Shown piece after piece: positions 16,431-24,208 of a stretch of 64,000 nt of DNA. The notes under the pieces are model-generated. The model saw nothing but the letters and a program-made list of their open reading frames with translations. It did not search any database and was not told where the DNA came from. Both the position numbers and the translations under genes were made by a program. The stretch comes from JAABQG01 sp963726365 (GTDB lineage: Bacteria > Pseudomonadota > Gammaproteobacteria > Burkholderiales > Burkholderiaceae_C), in contig CAVSCI010000009.1 of assembly GCA_963726365.1 (NCBI GenBank), forward strand, positions 62,001 to 126,000, read 5' to 3'. Positions within the stretch are counted from its first letter, which is position 1. Each line of letters opens with the position of its first letter.

Positions 16431-18259
16431 AACAGCACCTGCATCCTATTGTTCTGGCGTGCGCGCTGGGGTGCTGCATTTCGGTCGCACCGCTGACTGT
16501 GGCCGCGCAATCGAGCGTGTCAACGGTCGGCCCCACGTCGTCGGCCGACCGCGTTCAGTGGCTGTGGCTGCAGATTGGTGGTGGACCGGAAAAGGCGCTT
16601 CTGGCCGAAAGGCTGCAGCAATGGCAGGCCGACGCCGAGGCCGATCCAGCGTACTGGGCACCCTACGCCGTGGCGCTGCTTCAACTCAAGCGCGTGGACG
16701 AGTCGCTGACGTGGTATGCCAAGCAGGTCAAGGCCAGCCCGGACGACTACCCGTGGCAAGTCAGTTATGCCGACGAACTGGCGCGGGCTGGCCGGGCGGA
16801 CGAAGCACGGCGCATTCGCAGCAATGCCCTGCCCCATCTGAAGACGGCAATGGGCACGATGGACCAGTTGTCACCGGCGCAGCGCAAGACCTTGATGCTT
16901 GCCTATGCCTCAGCCCTGCGCGGGCTCGAAGGGGACAGCGCTGCCGACCAGGTGCTGAAGGACATGCTGGCGCGTGGCTATACGGATGCCGACGTCTACG
17001 AGAAACTGGTGGCGTCCAGTCTGGCCCAGGAAGAATATGCTGCGGCGGGCGATTGGCTTTCGCGCGCCAAAGCCCACAACCACACGCTGCCGGCCTACCT
17101 GACCCTCGCCGTCGCTCTGGGCCTGAACGACCAGCCCATGCTGGCCGAAGTGCTGCTGCAAAGAGAAAAGGAGCTCTCCGTCCAGGACCGCGTCACCGCA
17201 CTGCGACGCCTGGGCAGGAACAGCGAGGCACTGTTGCTGGTCGAAGCCAGCCTTGAAGACCCGCAGGGGACCTCCCTCGTTCAGTTGCTGCAACTGCAGG
17301 CCGAACTCAAACGCAAGGTGTCGCGGCTTGCCGAATTGAGGGTCTCCCAGAGCAACCTGGGCGTTCTCCACATCACGCAAACCACCGGCGCATTCAGCCT
17401 CCCGCTGGACGCGGTCCGGGCAAGTGCCGAAGTCACCAATTTTAAGTTTCGCACGGACAGCGACTTGTTCAACGTGCGGGGGATTGAAGATGAAAACCAG
17501 ATCTCGTTCGCGGCGGACTATGCGCTGCGCGGTGTCGCGCCGACCCGCCTGACGGTGGGTGTGAATCAGCGCTCGGACAGTTCGCTGACGTTTGGCCGCC
17601 TTGAATACTCGCAGTCCCTGACCCGCAAGCTGCAGTTCCGGCTTGACGGATGGGTCAATCGGGTGACGGATGTGTCGGCGGCAATGCGCCTGATTGGTGC
17701 GAACGACCGGCTCACTGCGGGCCTGACTGCGAATCTGACGCCCGCCACCTACGGGCGGATCGAACTGGCTGTACAGAACTACCACACCCGTCAGGGTGAG
17801 GGCCTGGGGCACGGCAACCTCGTGGCAGGCGAGGTTGGCGGCACGGTTTATGCGGGAGCGCCTGCATGGACCTGGCGCGTTTCGGGAAGCGCGGAGCGCA
17901 ACAAGGTGGTCGCCGAGTTGCCGCCGGCGCTGCGTGGCGGGATCCTTGCGGCGACCCTGGCCGCCAACAGTGTTCTGGCCAGTGACTACAGCACCCTTGG
18001 CGTGGGAAGCACCCTGGTGCAGGTGGGCGGGCCCGATGGACTTCAAGGCCCCAATGGCCCCGTGCTTGGCTCACTGGATGCCTGGGTCGGGAAGCAATGG
18101 CCCGCCAATGAGTTTGTTTACACCGTGCGGGCAATCGTGGTTGTTCCGCTGACCAGGGCCACTGATTTCCGCCTCGAAGGTTCGTACGGCAACGTACAAA
18201 GCGCCTTCCTGACGCAAGCCACGCAGTCCGTGTCGGCTTGGCTCCGCTACTATTTTTGA
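16427..18259 (+). CDS. pelB: PelB-like TPR/outer-membrane beta-barrel export protein
   Basis: A 610-residue exported protein with a signal peptide ending near residue 28 (VAAQ). Helical TPR-like repeats occupy roughly residues 45-290 (DPAYWAPYAVALLQLKRVDESL and similar). The C-terminal half consists of alternating amphipathic strands ending in the aromatic tail LRYYF, the signature of an outer-membrane beta-barrel. This is the layout of PelB, which carries Pel across the periplasm and outer membrane, but it is about half the length of the Pseudomonas protein because the TPR region is shorter. It overlaps the hydrolase gene by an ATGA. Confidence 0.8.
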   Translation: MKQHLHPIVLACALGCCISVAPLTVAAQSSVSTVGPTSSADRVQWLWLQIGGGPEKALLAERLQQWQADAEADPAYWAPYAVALLQLKRVDESLTWYAKQVKASPDDYPWQVSYADELARAGRADEARRIRSNALPHLKTAMGTMDQLSPAQRKTLMLAYASALRGLEGDSAADQVLKDMLARGYTDADVYEKLVASSLAQEEYAAAGDWLSRAKAHNHTLPAYLTLAVALGLNDQPMLAEVLLQREKELSVQDRVTALRRLGRNSEALLLVEASLEDPQGTSLVQLLQLQAELKRKVSRLAELRVSQSNLGVLHITQTTGAFSLPLDAVRASAEVTNFKFRTDSDLFNVRGIEDENQISFAADYALRGVAPTRLTVGVNQRSDSSLTFGRLEYSQSLTRKLQFRLDGWVNRVTDVSAAMRLIGANDRLTAGLTANLTPATYGRIELAVQNYHTRQGEGLGHGNLVAGEVGGTVYAGAPAWTWRVSGSAERNKVVAELPPALRGGILAATLAANSVLASDYSTLGVGSTLVQVGGPDGLQGPNGPVLGSLDAWVGKQWPANEFVYTVRAIVVVPLTRATDFRLEGSYGNVQSAFLTQATQSVSAWLRYYF

Positions 18260-18323
18260 GCATGCAAATGGCTTCTATCGCGCTGTCCCCGGCGCTCTGG
18301 ATGTCATCCGGAGGAGTGCTTTC

Positions 18324-19841
18324 GTGAAATGGCCGTCATTTCGTCGTGAACCCGGCGCCTCGCACGGCCTGCGTTTTGCAGGCCTGGTGTTGCCGGTGCT
18401 CGGGCCGGGCCAGGAACATGGCGTGGCGGCGGGCTCAGGCGAGACTGGTGACGAAGGGACCGGCACGGTCACTTCATCGAAGCGGACCGTGACGATCGAA
18501 GTGCTGGTGTTTGGTGGCCTGGTTCCGCTGGCCTTGCTGTGGTGGGTCCCGGCGCAGTCCTTGCGGCACTTGTTGCCACTTCTGTTCCTGAGCCCGTTGT
18601 TGCTGGGTTTGCGCCACGGGTTCATTGCAGGAACGGGTGCCGCGGCCATGGCGGCGGCCGCCCTGGTCTGGATCGGCCTGTCAAACCCGGACATGCTGGC
18701 CGCTTTTCCGGGCGCGCAGATCATCGGTCTGATGATCGCGGGGATGAGCGCTGGCGAAGCGCGTGACCTCTGGATCGCCCGGGTGCGTCGGCTCGAAGTG
18801 CTCAGCCGGCACCACCAGACGCGACTCTCGGAGTTCACGCACGCGTACCATCTGCTACAGGTTTCACATGCCCAGCTCGAACAGCGCATTGCCGGCGGCG
18901 AGAACAACCTGCGCACGGCACTTGAACGCCTCAAGAAGAGAGAGTCCTACTTCCACCGCATCGACCGGGAGCCGCTCGACGGTCTTGCCGATGTCTTGCT
19001 GGACATCATGGTCGAGCAGGCGGGCCTTTACGCCGCCAACGTCTATGCGCTGAACGAGCGCGGCATGTTGCGCCTGCCAGCGGTGGCCAGGGCAGGCAAT
19101 GCGCCTGAACTGTCGATCTTCAACCCCATGCTGCGGGAAACGCTTCAGACCGGCACGCTGACCAGCGTGCATCCGGACCAGGATGCCAGCCTCGACCAGG
19201 TGCTCGCGATCGTCCCGCTGGTCGATTCCACGGGTCATATTCACGGCGTCGTCAGCATCCACGACATGCCGTTCAACCAAGTCAATGATTTGACGTTCGA
19301 GCTGCTGGGCGTGCTCGGTACGCACATGGGCAACATCCTGGCGCACCGCCCCCGCCCGATGGGCGAGACGCAGGGGCATTACACCCTGCGTGAGAGCCTG
19401 CAGCGGCAGCTGGCGGACGTGGACAAGCATGGCTTGCCTGTGGCTCTTGTGGCGTGCAAGGTGCTGAACGTGCCGCGTCGCAACGCACTGGTGGCGCCGT
19501 ACCGTGACGCGATGGTGGCTTTGTGCCTGCAAGACGGTCGGGGGCTGGACCAGAGCTGGACGTCCTTCGACAAGAAGCGATACCCGGTGGTCGTGAAGCT
19601 CATGCCCCTGACGCCTGAATCGGGTGCGCGCGCCTATCTGGCGCGCTTGCAAAGCGCGTGCCTTGCACTGGGCGCGCCGGCCGAAGACCTGGTCACCTGG
19701 ATGTGGATGCTGGACCGGTCCAGCACCGCCGACGACATGCTCGCGAAGGTTTTCGCGGCCTGCGACATCGAAGCGCCAGGCGCACCGGATGCAGCGCCGG
19801 CGGTTGACCGCCCGGAAATCAATCGCAAGGCGATGCCATGA
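18324..19841 (+). CDS. pelD: PelD c-di-GMP receptor (TM-GAF-degenerate GGDEF)
   Basis: A 505-residue inner-membrane protein. Hydrophobic segments span about residues 57-145, followed by a coiled stretch (150-210), a GAF domain (about 215-340) and a degenerate GGDEF domain (350-475). The GGDEF signature is lost, but an RxxD inhibitory-site motif, RGLD (R406-D409), is present as in PelD, where it binds c-di-GMP and activates polymer synthesis. The GTG start at 18324 has GGAGGAG eight bases upstream. It overlaps pelE by four bases. Confidence 0.88.
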   Translation: MKWPSFRREPGASHGLRFAGLVLPVLGPGQEHGVAAGSGETGDEGTGTVTSSKRTVTIEVLVFGGLVPLALLWWVPAQSLRHLLPLLFLSPLLLGLRHGFIAGTGAAAMAAAALVWIGLSNPDMLAAFPGAQIIGLMIAGMSAGEARDLWIARVRRLEVLSRHHQTRLSEFTHAYHLLQVSHAQLEQRIAGGENNLRTALERLKKRESYFHRIDREPLDGLADVLLDIMVEQAGLYAANVYALNERGMLRLPAVARAGNAPELSIFNPMLRETLQTGTLTSVHPDQDASLDQVLAIVPLVDSTGHIHGVVSIHDMPFNQVNDLTFELLGVLGTHMGNILAHRPRPMGETQGHYTLRESLQRQLADVDKHGLPVALVACKVLNVPRRNALVAPYRDAMVALCLQDGRGLDQSWTSFDKKRYPVVVKLMPLTPESGARAYLARLQSACLALGAPAEDLVTWMWMLDRSSTADDMLAKVFAACDIEAPGAPDAAPAVDRPEINRKAMP

Positions 19842-20863
19842 TCATCGCCTGGCTGTTCTGCCTGATTCTTCTGGTGCTGGACGCCGCGGCGGTCACACTG
19901 GTGCTGGATCTGCATGCGTCGGCCAGCGCGACCCTGCGCTTTGCTGTCATGCACGCAGTGGCATGCCTGCTGTTTGCGCCAGCACTGCTCGCGTTGCTGC
20001 CTGCCCGGTACCGGCAGCGCGCGCCGGGGGCCGTCGCCTTTGCTTTTGTCATGGCGGCTGTGTTGCCGGTATTGGGCATGGCCGGTCTGTTGCTGTGTCT
20101 CGTGCCGGCGTTGCGCTGGCCCAACCCGGCCGGCCGCGCCGTGCTATGGCAGCACCCGCGCCCGCCCAGTCTTCCGGACAGTCCGGTTGCGGCGGGCGGC
20201 CCGGCGCGTGGCTCATGGGCCGCGGGCCTGGCCGGCGCTTTGCAACATTCGAACGACCCCAAAAGGCGGGCCGAGGCGGTCATTTCCACGTTGTCGCTCG
20301 ACGACCATCAAGCCGTGCCCCTGCTGCGCCGGGCCTTGAAAGACCCGGAAGATGAAGTTCGGCTCCTTGCCTACGCCTTGTTGAACCGCAAGGAAAAACA
20401 GATTGAGGTTCGTACGCGCAAGCGTTTGACAAAGCTGGACACGGCTTTGCCTGAAGAAGCGTTCCTGTTGCACAAGGCACTGGCGCACGACTACTGGGAA
20501 TTCGCGCAGTTGGCGGCGCCGCTCTCGAGCAGCCAGATCTCCCTGTGCGCGCGCTCTCGCGAGCACGTTCTGGCGGCGCTGCAGTTGCGTCCGGCGGACG
20601 GCGGTTTGCATTTTTTGCTGGGGTGCGTTCTGCTGGCCGAGCGATCGCTCGACGCCGCATCGGATGCATTCGACCAGGCGCAGGCGCTGGGGGTGGATCG
20701 GCGACAGGTCGCGCCGCTGCGCGCGGCCATCTCGTTTCATGCGGGCCGCTACACCGAAGTCAAGCACCGCCTGCGCGCGGCCGGTGCATCCCGAAGCCAG
20801 CCTGGTTTCGGGAAAATTGCCGCGTACTGGGAGGGGACTGGACATGCTGCCGTCACCCCATAG
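19838..20863 (+). CDS. pelE: PelE inner-membrane protein with TPR/HEAT-like cytoplasmic region
   Basis: A 341-residue protein with two to three N-terminal transmembrane segments (residues 3-25, 35-53, 65-90) and a mainly helical remainder. The helical part includes DDHQAVPLLRRALKDPEDEVRLLAYALLNRKEKQIE and a later TPR-like hairpin (LHFLLGCVLLAERSLDAASDAF). This matches PelE, which with PelD, PelF and PelG forms the Pel synthase complex. It overlaps pelD by four bases and pelF by twenty, consistent with coupled translation. Confidence 0.8.
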   Translation: MIIAWLFCLILLVLDAAAVTLVLDLHASASATLRFAVMHAVACLLFAPALLALLPARYRQRAPGAVAFAFVMAAVLPVLGMAGLLLCLVPALRWPNPAGRAVLWQHPRPPSLPDSPVAAGGPARGSWAAGLAGALQHSNDPKRRAEAVISTLSLDDHQAVPLLRRALKDPEDEVRLLAYALLNRKEKQIEVRTRKRLTKLDTALPEEAFLLHKALAHDYWEFAQLAAPLSSSQISLCARSREHVLAALQLRPADGGLHFLLGCVLLAERSLDAASDAFDQAQALGVDRRQVAPLRAAISFHAGRYTEVKHRLRAAGASRSQPGFGKIAAYWEGTGHAAVTP

Positions 20864-22352
20864 CGCGGATATCACGCTGTTGCTGGAAGGCTCCTACCCG
20901 TATGTGCGGGGAGGGGTTTCCAGCTGGGTGCACCAGCTGATCGAGGGGCTGCCGGAGTTCAGTTTTTCACTGGTGCACCTGGGCGCGGAAAAGCTGCCGG
21001 ACGAGCAGATCCGCTACAAGCTGCCGCCCAACGTGGTGGCGCTGCATCCGCACTACCTGGTGGGCGAGGTGGCCTCGGAAAAGCCGAAGGCGCGCGCGGG
21101 GAATCCCGCGTACTTCGCGGCCAGTGAACAATTGCACGAGTGGTTCCGCCAGCCCGAGGGCGAACCCCGCAAAGACTGGCTCGACCGCGTGGTGCTGCAA
21201 AAGGACGCATCCAAGGCCGGTGGTGCCGACGACTTCTTCTACAGCGAGGCCGCCTGGGCCCAAATCCGGGAAAGCTATGCGCGCTACTGCCCGCAAGCGC
21301 CCTTCCAGTCGTATTTCTGGTCCGTGCGGAATATGCATGCCCCCATTTTGAGGCTGGCCGCCATTGCGCGAACCGTCGGGCCCACGCGCGTCTTTCACAC
21401 CGTCACAACCGGCTACGCCGGCCTGCTCGGGGCCATGCTGCAGCAGCTGACGGGACGCCCGCTGATCCTGACCGAGCACGGCATCTACACCAAAGAGCGC
21501 AAGATCGAGCTGCAATCCCTGTTTCTTCGGGAAGTTCCGGTCGGGGCGAGTCACGCGACCGATTCGGGCATGGAGCACCACCACGCGTCCTGGATCCGCA
21601 TGTTTGAAGGCATCGGCCGGTTGGTGTACCACGCAGCGGACCCGATCGTCACCCTGTACGAACAGAACCGGCAAAGGCAGATTCGCGACGGTGCCGACGC
21701 CCGGCGCACCCAGATCATTCCCAATGGCGTGGACTTGGCGCGCTTCGAGCCACTGCGCGCGCGTCGCCCCGAGCAGACACCCCTGGTGCTGGGCCTGATC
21801 GGGCGCATCGTGCCGATCAAGGACATCAAGACCTTCATTCGTGCGGTGGGCGTGCTCGCCGACAAGCTGCCCGGTGTGCAGGGTTGGCTGATCGGGCCCG
21901 AGGAAGAAGATCCGCCTTACGTCGAGGAATGCAAGGCCCTTGTGAAAAGCCTGCAGCTTGAGGACACCGTCCGCTTCATGGGTTTCCAGAAAGTCGAGGA
22001 CATGCTGCCCCAGCTGGGGCTGCAGGTGCTGACCTCGATCAGTGAAGCCTTTCCACTGGTCATTCTGGAGGGGTTGGCCAGCGGGGTGCCGGCGCTGGCC
22101 ACAGACGTTGGCGCTTGCCGCGAGCTGATCGAAGGCAACGACCCCGCTGACCGCGCACTGGGCTCCGCCGGCGAGGTGGTGCCCATCGTCGACTACGACG
22201 CGCTGGCCCGGGCCGCCCACTCGCTATTGACGGATGCCGAACGCTGGCGCGCCGCGCAGCAGGCGGGCATCGCGCGCGTCGAGCGTTATTACCAGCAATC
22301 GAGGGTGATTGACGGCTACCGTGACATCTACCACCGGACGGGGGTGCACTGA
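20844..22352 (+). CDS. pelF: PelF family GT4 glycosyltransferase
   Basis: A 502-residue cytoplasmic glycosyltransferase. It begins LLLEGSYPYVRGGVSSWVHQLI and shows HTVTTGYAGLLGAM, LTEHGIYTKER, IPNGVDLARF, GLIGRIVPIKDIKTFIRA and the GT4 EX7E motif in ISEAFPLVILEGLASG (E401, E409). These are the hallmarks of PelF, the UDP-sugar-using polymerase of Pel. The start at 20844 has GGGAGGGG about five to ten bases upstream; an earlier in-frame start would lie deep in pelE. It ends in a one-base overlap (TGATG) with pelG. Confidence 0.93.
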   Translation: MLPSPHSADITLLLEGSYPYVRGGVSSWVHQLIEGLPEFSFSLVHLGAEKLPDEQIRYKLPPNVVALHPHYLVGEVASEKPKARAGNPAYFAASEQLHEWFRQPEGEPRKDWLDRVVLQKDASKAGGADDFFYSEAAWAQIRESYARYCPQAPFQSYFWSVRNMHAPILRLAAIARTVGPTRVFHTVTTGYAGLLGAMLQQLTGRPLILTEHGIYTKERKIELQSLFLREVPVGASHATDSGMEHHHASWIRMFEGIGRLVYHAADPIVTLYEQNRQRQIRDGADARRTQIIPNGVDLARFEPLRARRPEQTPLVLGLIGRIVPIKDIKTFIRAVGVLADKLPGVQGWLIGPEEEDPPYVEECKALVKSLQLEDTVRFMGFQKVEDMLPQLGLQVLTSISEAFPLVILEGLASGVPALATDVGACRELIEGNDPADRALGSAGEVVPIVDYDALARAAHSLLTDAERWRAAQQAGIARVERYYQQSRVIDGYRDIYHRTGVH

Positions 22353-23731
22353 TGGCTGGCATCGGGTTCGAGCTGCGACGCATGCTGCGCAAGGAATCGC
22401 TCAGCGGCAAGCTGCAGGCCTACGCCTTTTCGGCTGTCATCGGCAGCGGGCCCTGGGTTTTGTCGATCATCGCCATTCTGGCCATCGGCATGCTCAACAC
22501 GCAAGGCGGCGCGACATCGGCGTTTGTCGGCGAGTTCCAGGTGTCCATCACCTACCTGATGGCCTCCTCGCTGGTCGCCACCAGCGTGCTGCAACTCATG
22601 TTCACCCGCTTCGTGGCCGACCGGCTCTTCGAACAGCAAGACGCCATGGTGCTGCCCAACCTGCTCGGGGCCCTGCTGTTGACGACGGCGCTGAGTGGCC
22701 TTTTTGGCCTGGCCGTGGCTTGGTTTTGGCTGGAAGGCTCCGTCCTGTACCGCCTGTGCATGCTGGCCGGTTTTGTGATTCTCTGTGCGATGTGGGTCGT
22801 GCTGGTTTTTGCATCCACCATCAAGGCCTACCGGCGGATCCTGCTGGTTTTTCTGATCGGCTACGGCGTCACGGTGGCAGCCGCCTGGGCGCTGCGCGAT
22901 ATGGGCCTGGAGGGACTGATGCTCGGCTTTGTCGTCGGGCAGGCCAGCTTGCTTTTCCTCTTGCTGGCCATGGCCGTGCGCCAGTACCCGGGGCAGCAGT
23001 TGCTGGCCTTCGGTTTCCTCAAGCCCGCGCTGATCTATCCCAGCCTGATCTTCGCCGGGTTGTTCTACAACGTCGGCGTCTGGGCCGACAAGGTGCTCTT
23101 CTGGCTCCATGCGGATACCGGCATCAGCGTGGCCGGGCCGTTGCACGCGTCGCCGTTGTACGACCTGCCCATCTTCCTGAGCTACCTGTCCTTGATTCCG
23201 GGCCTGGCGATCTTCCTGATCCGCATGGAGGCTGACTTTGCCGAGCGCTGCGAACAGTTCTACGCCACCATCAAGAACGGCGGCACGCTGGCCCAGATCG
23301 GGCAGGCCCGGCGCGACATGGTGGCCAGCGTGCGCGCCGGCCTGCTATCGGTGTTCAAGGTGCAGGGCGCCACGACCATCATCCTGTTGGTGATGGGTGG
23401 AGACATCCTGGCGTGGTTCGACGTCACCACAGTGAACCGCTCTGTCCTGAACATTCTGCTGGTGGGCGTTGCCTTCCAGTTGCTGATCCTCTCGGTGCTC
23501 AATGTCTTTTACTACTTGGACCAGCGCGGCGCGGCGGTCGTGCTGTGCCTGTTCTTCCTGGCCGCCAACACCCTGCTGACCTGGGGCTCGCTGAAGCTGG
23601 GAGCGCTGTTCTACGGCTATGGATTCGGCCTGGCCATGCTGCTGACCAGCGGCCTGGGCATCGCCATGCTGGCCCGCAAGCTGGAGTTCCTTGAATACGA
23701 AACCTTCATGTTGCAGCCCGCAAGTTCATAA
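22352..23731 (+). CDS. pelG: PelG polysaccharide transporter/flippase-like membrane protein
   Basis: A 459-residue polytopic protein with about 12 transmembrane segments. It opens MAGIGFELRRMLRKESLSGKLQAY and carries GSGPWVLSI, the typical PelG beginning, and ends in a short tail (LEFLEYETFMLQPASS). PelG is the oligosaccharide/flippase-superfamily member of the Pel synthase complex. It is the last of the compact pel genes; the next genes follow after 139 bases. A decayed copy of its 3' end lies about 3.7 kb downstream. Confidence 0.92.
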   Translation: MAGIGFELRRMLRKESLSGKLQAYAFSAVIGSGPWVLSIIAILAIGMLNTQGGATSAFVGEFQVSITYLMASSLVATSVLQLMFTRFVADRLFEQQDAMVLPNLLGALLLTTALSGLFGLAVAWFWLEGSVLYRLCMLAGFVILCAMWVVLVFASTIKAYRRILLVFLIGYGVTVAAAWALRDMGLEGLMLGFVVGQASLLFLLLAMAVRQYPGQQLLAFGFLKPALIYPSLIFAGLFYNVGVWADKVLFWLHADTGISVAGPLHASPLYDLPIFLSYLSLIPGLAIFLIRMEADFAERCEQFYATIKNGGTLAQIGQARRDMVASVRAGLLSVFKVQGATTIILLVMGGDILAWFDVTTVNRSVLNILLVGVAFQLLILSVLNVFYYLDQRGAAVVLCLFFLAANTLLTWGSLKLGALFYGYGFGLAMLLTSGLGIAMLARKLEFLEYETFMLQPASS

Positions 23732-23870
23732 TGCCAAATTGAATCGAAAAGTAGTGCTATTTAGTAAATTTTTGCCTGAAAAGTAGTTTTTAAGTTCAAA
23801 TATTTCGTTGACAATACAACCTTGGCAGGGCGCTGCCCATTAACCCGCTCGTTTGTTCAAGGTGGACATC
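23732..23870. promoter_or_regulatory. AT-rich region upstream of the first deacetylase unit
   Basis: This gap is much more AT-rich than its surroundings. It contains the direct repeat GAAAAGTAGT at 23746-23755 and 23778-23787, 32 bases apart, and a perfect TTGACA at 23808-23813. No good -10 lies at 16-18 bases from that TTGACA. A separate promoter for the deacetylase genes is likely here but not proven. Confidence 0.35.
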
Positions 23871-24148
23871 ATGAAAACACTTCCCTCCCCTTCCTCAGTC
23901 TGGATTCCGATCACGAAAGCCACCTTGGTTAGCGTTATGCTTTGGGTTTTTTCAATGCGCAGGGCGCGCCCAATGACGCTGTTCCGGGTCCTTCCGGCAG
24001 TGCGACACAGGGCGACGCTGGTAAACCGCCCGCACAAGCGTCCGGTGCGCGACCGCACAAGCATAAGAAGGAAATGACGCTGGCCCCGGTCAAGCCTCCA
24101 AGCTATCCGTCCCATCCCCTGCCCCCGCCGCCGTCGCAGAAGCCGTAA
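23871..24148 (+). CDS. Small secreted basic/proline-rich protein, copy 1, frameshifted
   Basis: A small exported protein of about 92 residues, homologous to the one at 27517. The N-terminal frame (MKTLPSPSSVWIPITK, then a hydrophobic segment) changes at the T run 23947-23952, which has six T where seven would join it to FNAQGAPNDAV. The mature part ends TLAPVKPPSYPSHPLPP and is rich in Pro, Lys and His. The family is unknown to me. Each copy sits directly upstream of an Agd3-like deacetylase gene. Confidence 0.6.
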
Positions 24149-24208
24149 TGGCCCCACGGGTCAGCGCATCGACTTTTTGTGAATTGATTTTTGAGTACGG
24201 AGTTCATC

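Noticed and set aside
23808..23843. TTGACA as a complete sigma-70 promoter
   Set aside because: No acceptable -10 hexamer at 16-18 bases; the best AT-rich hexamer is about 24 bases away, so only the element is noted.
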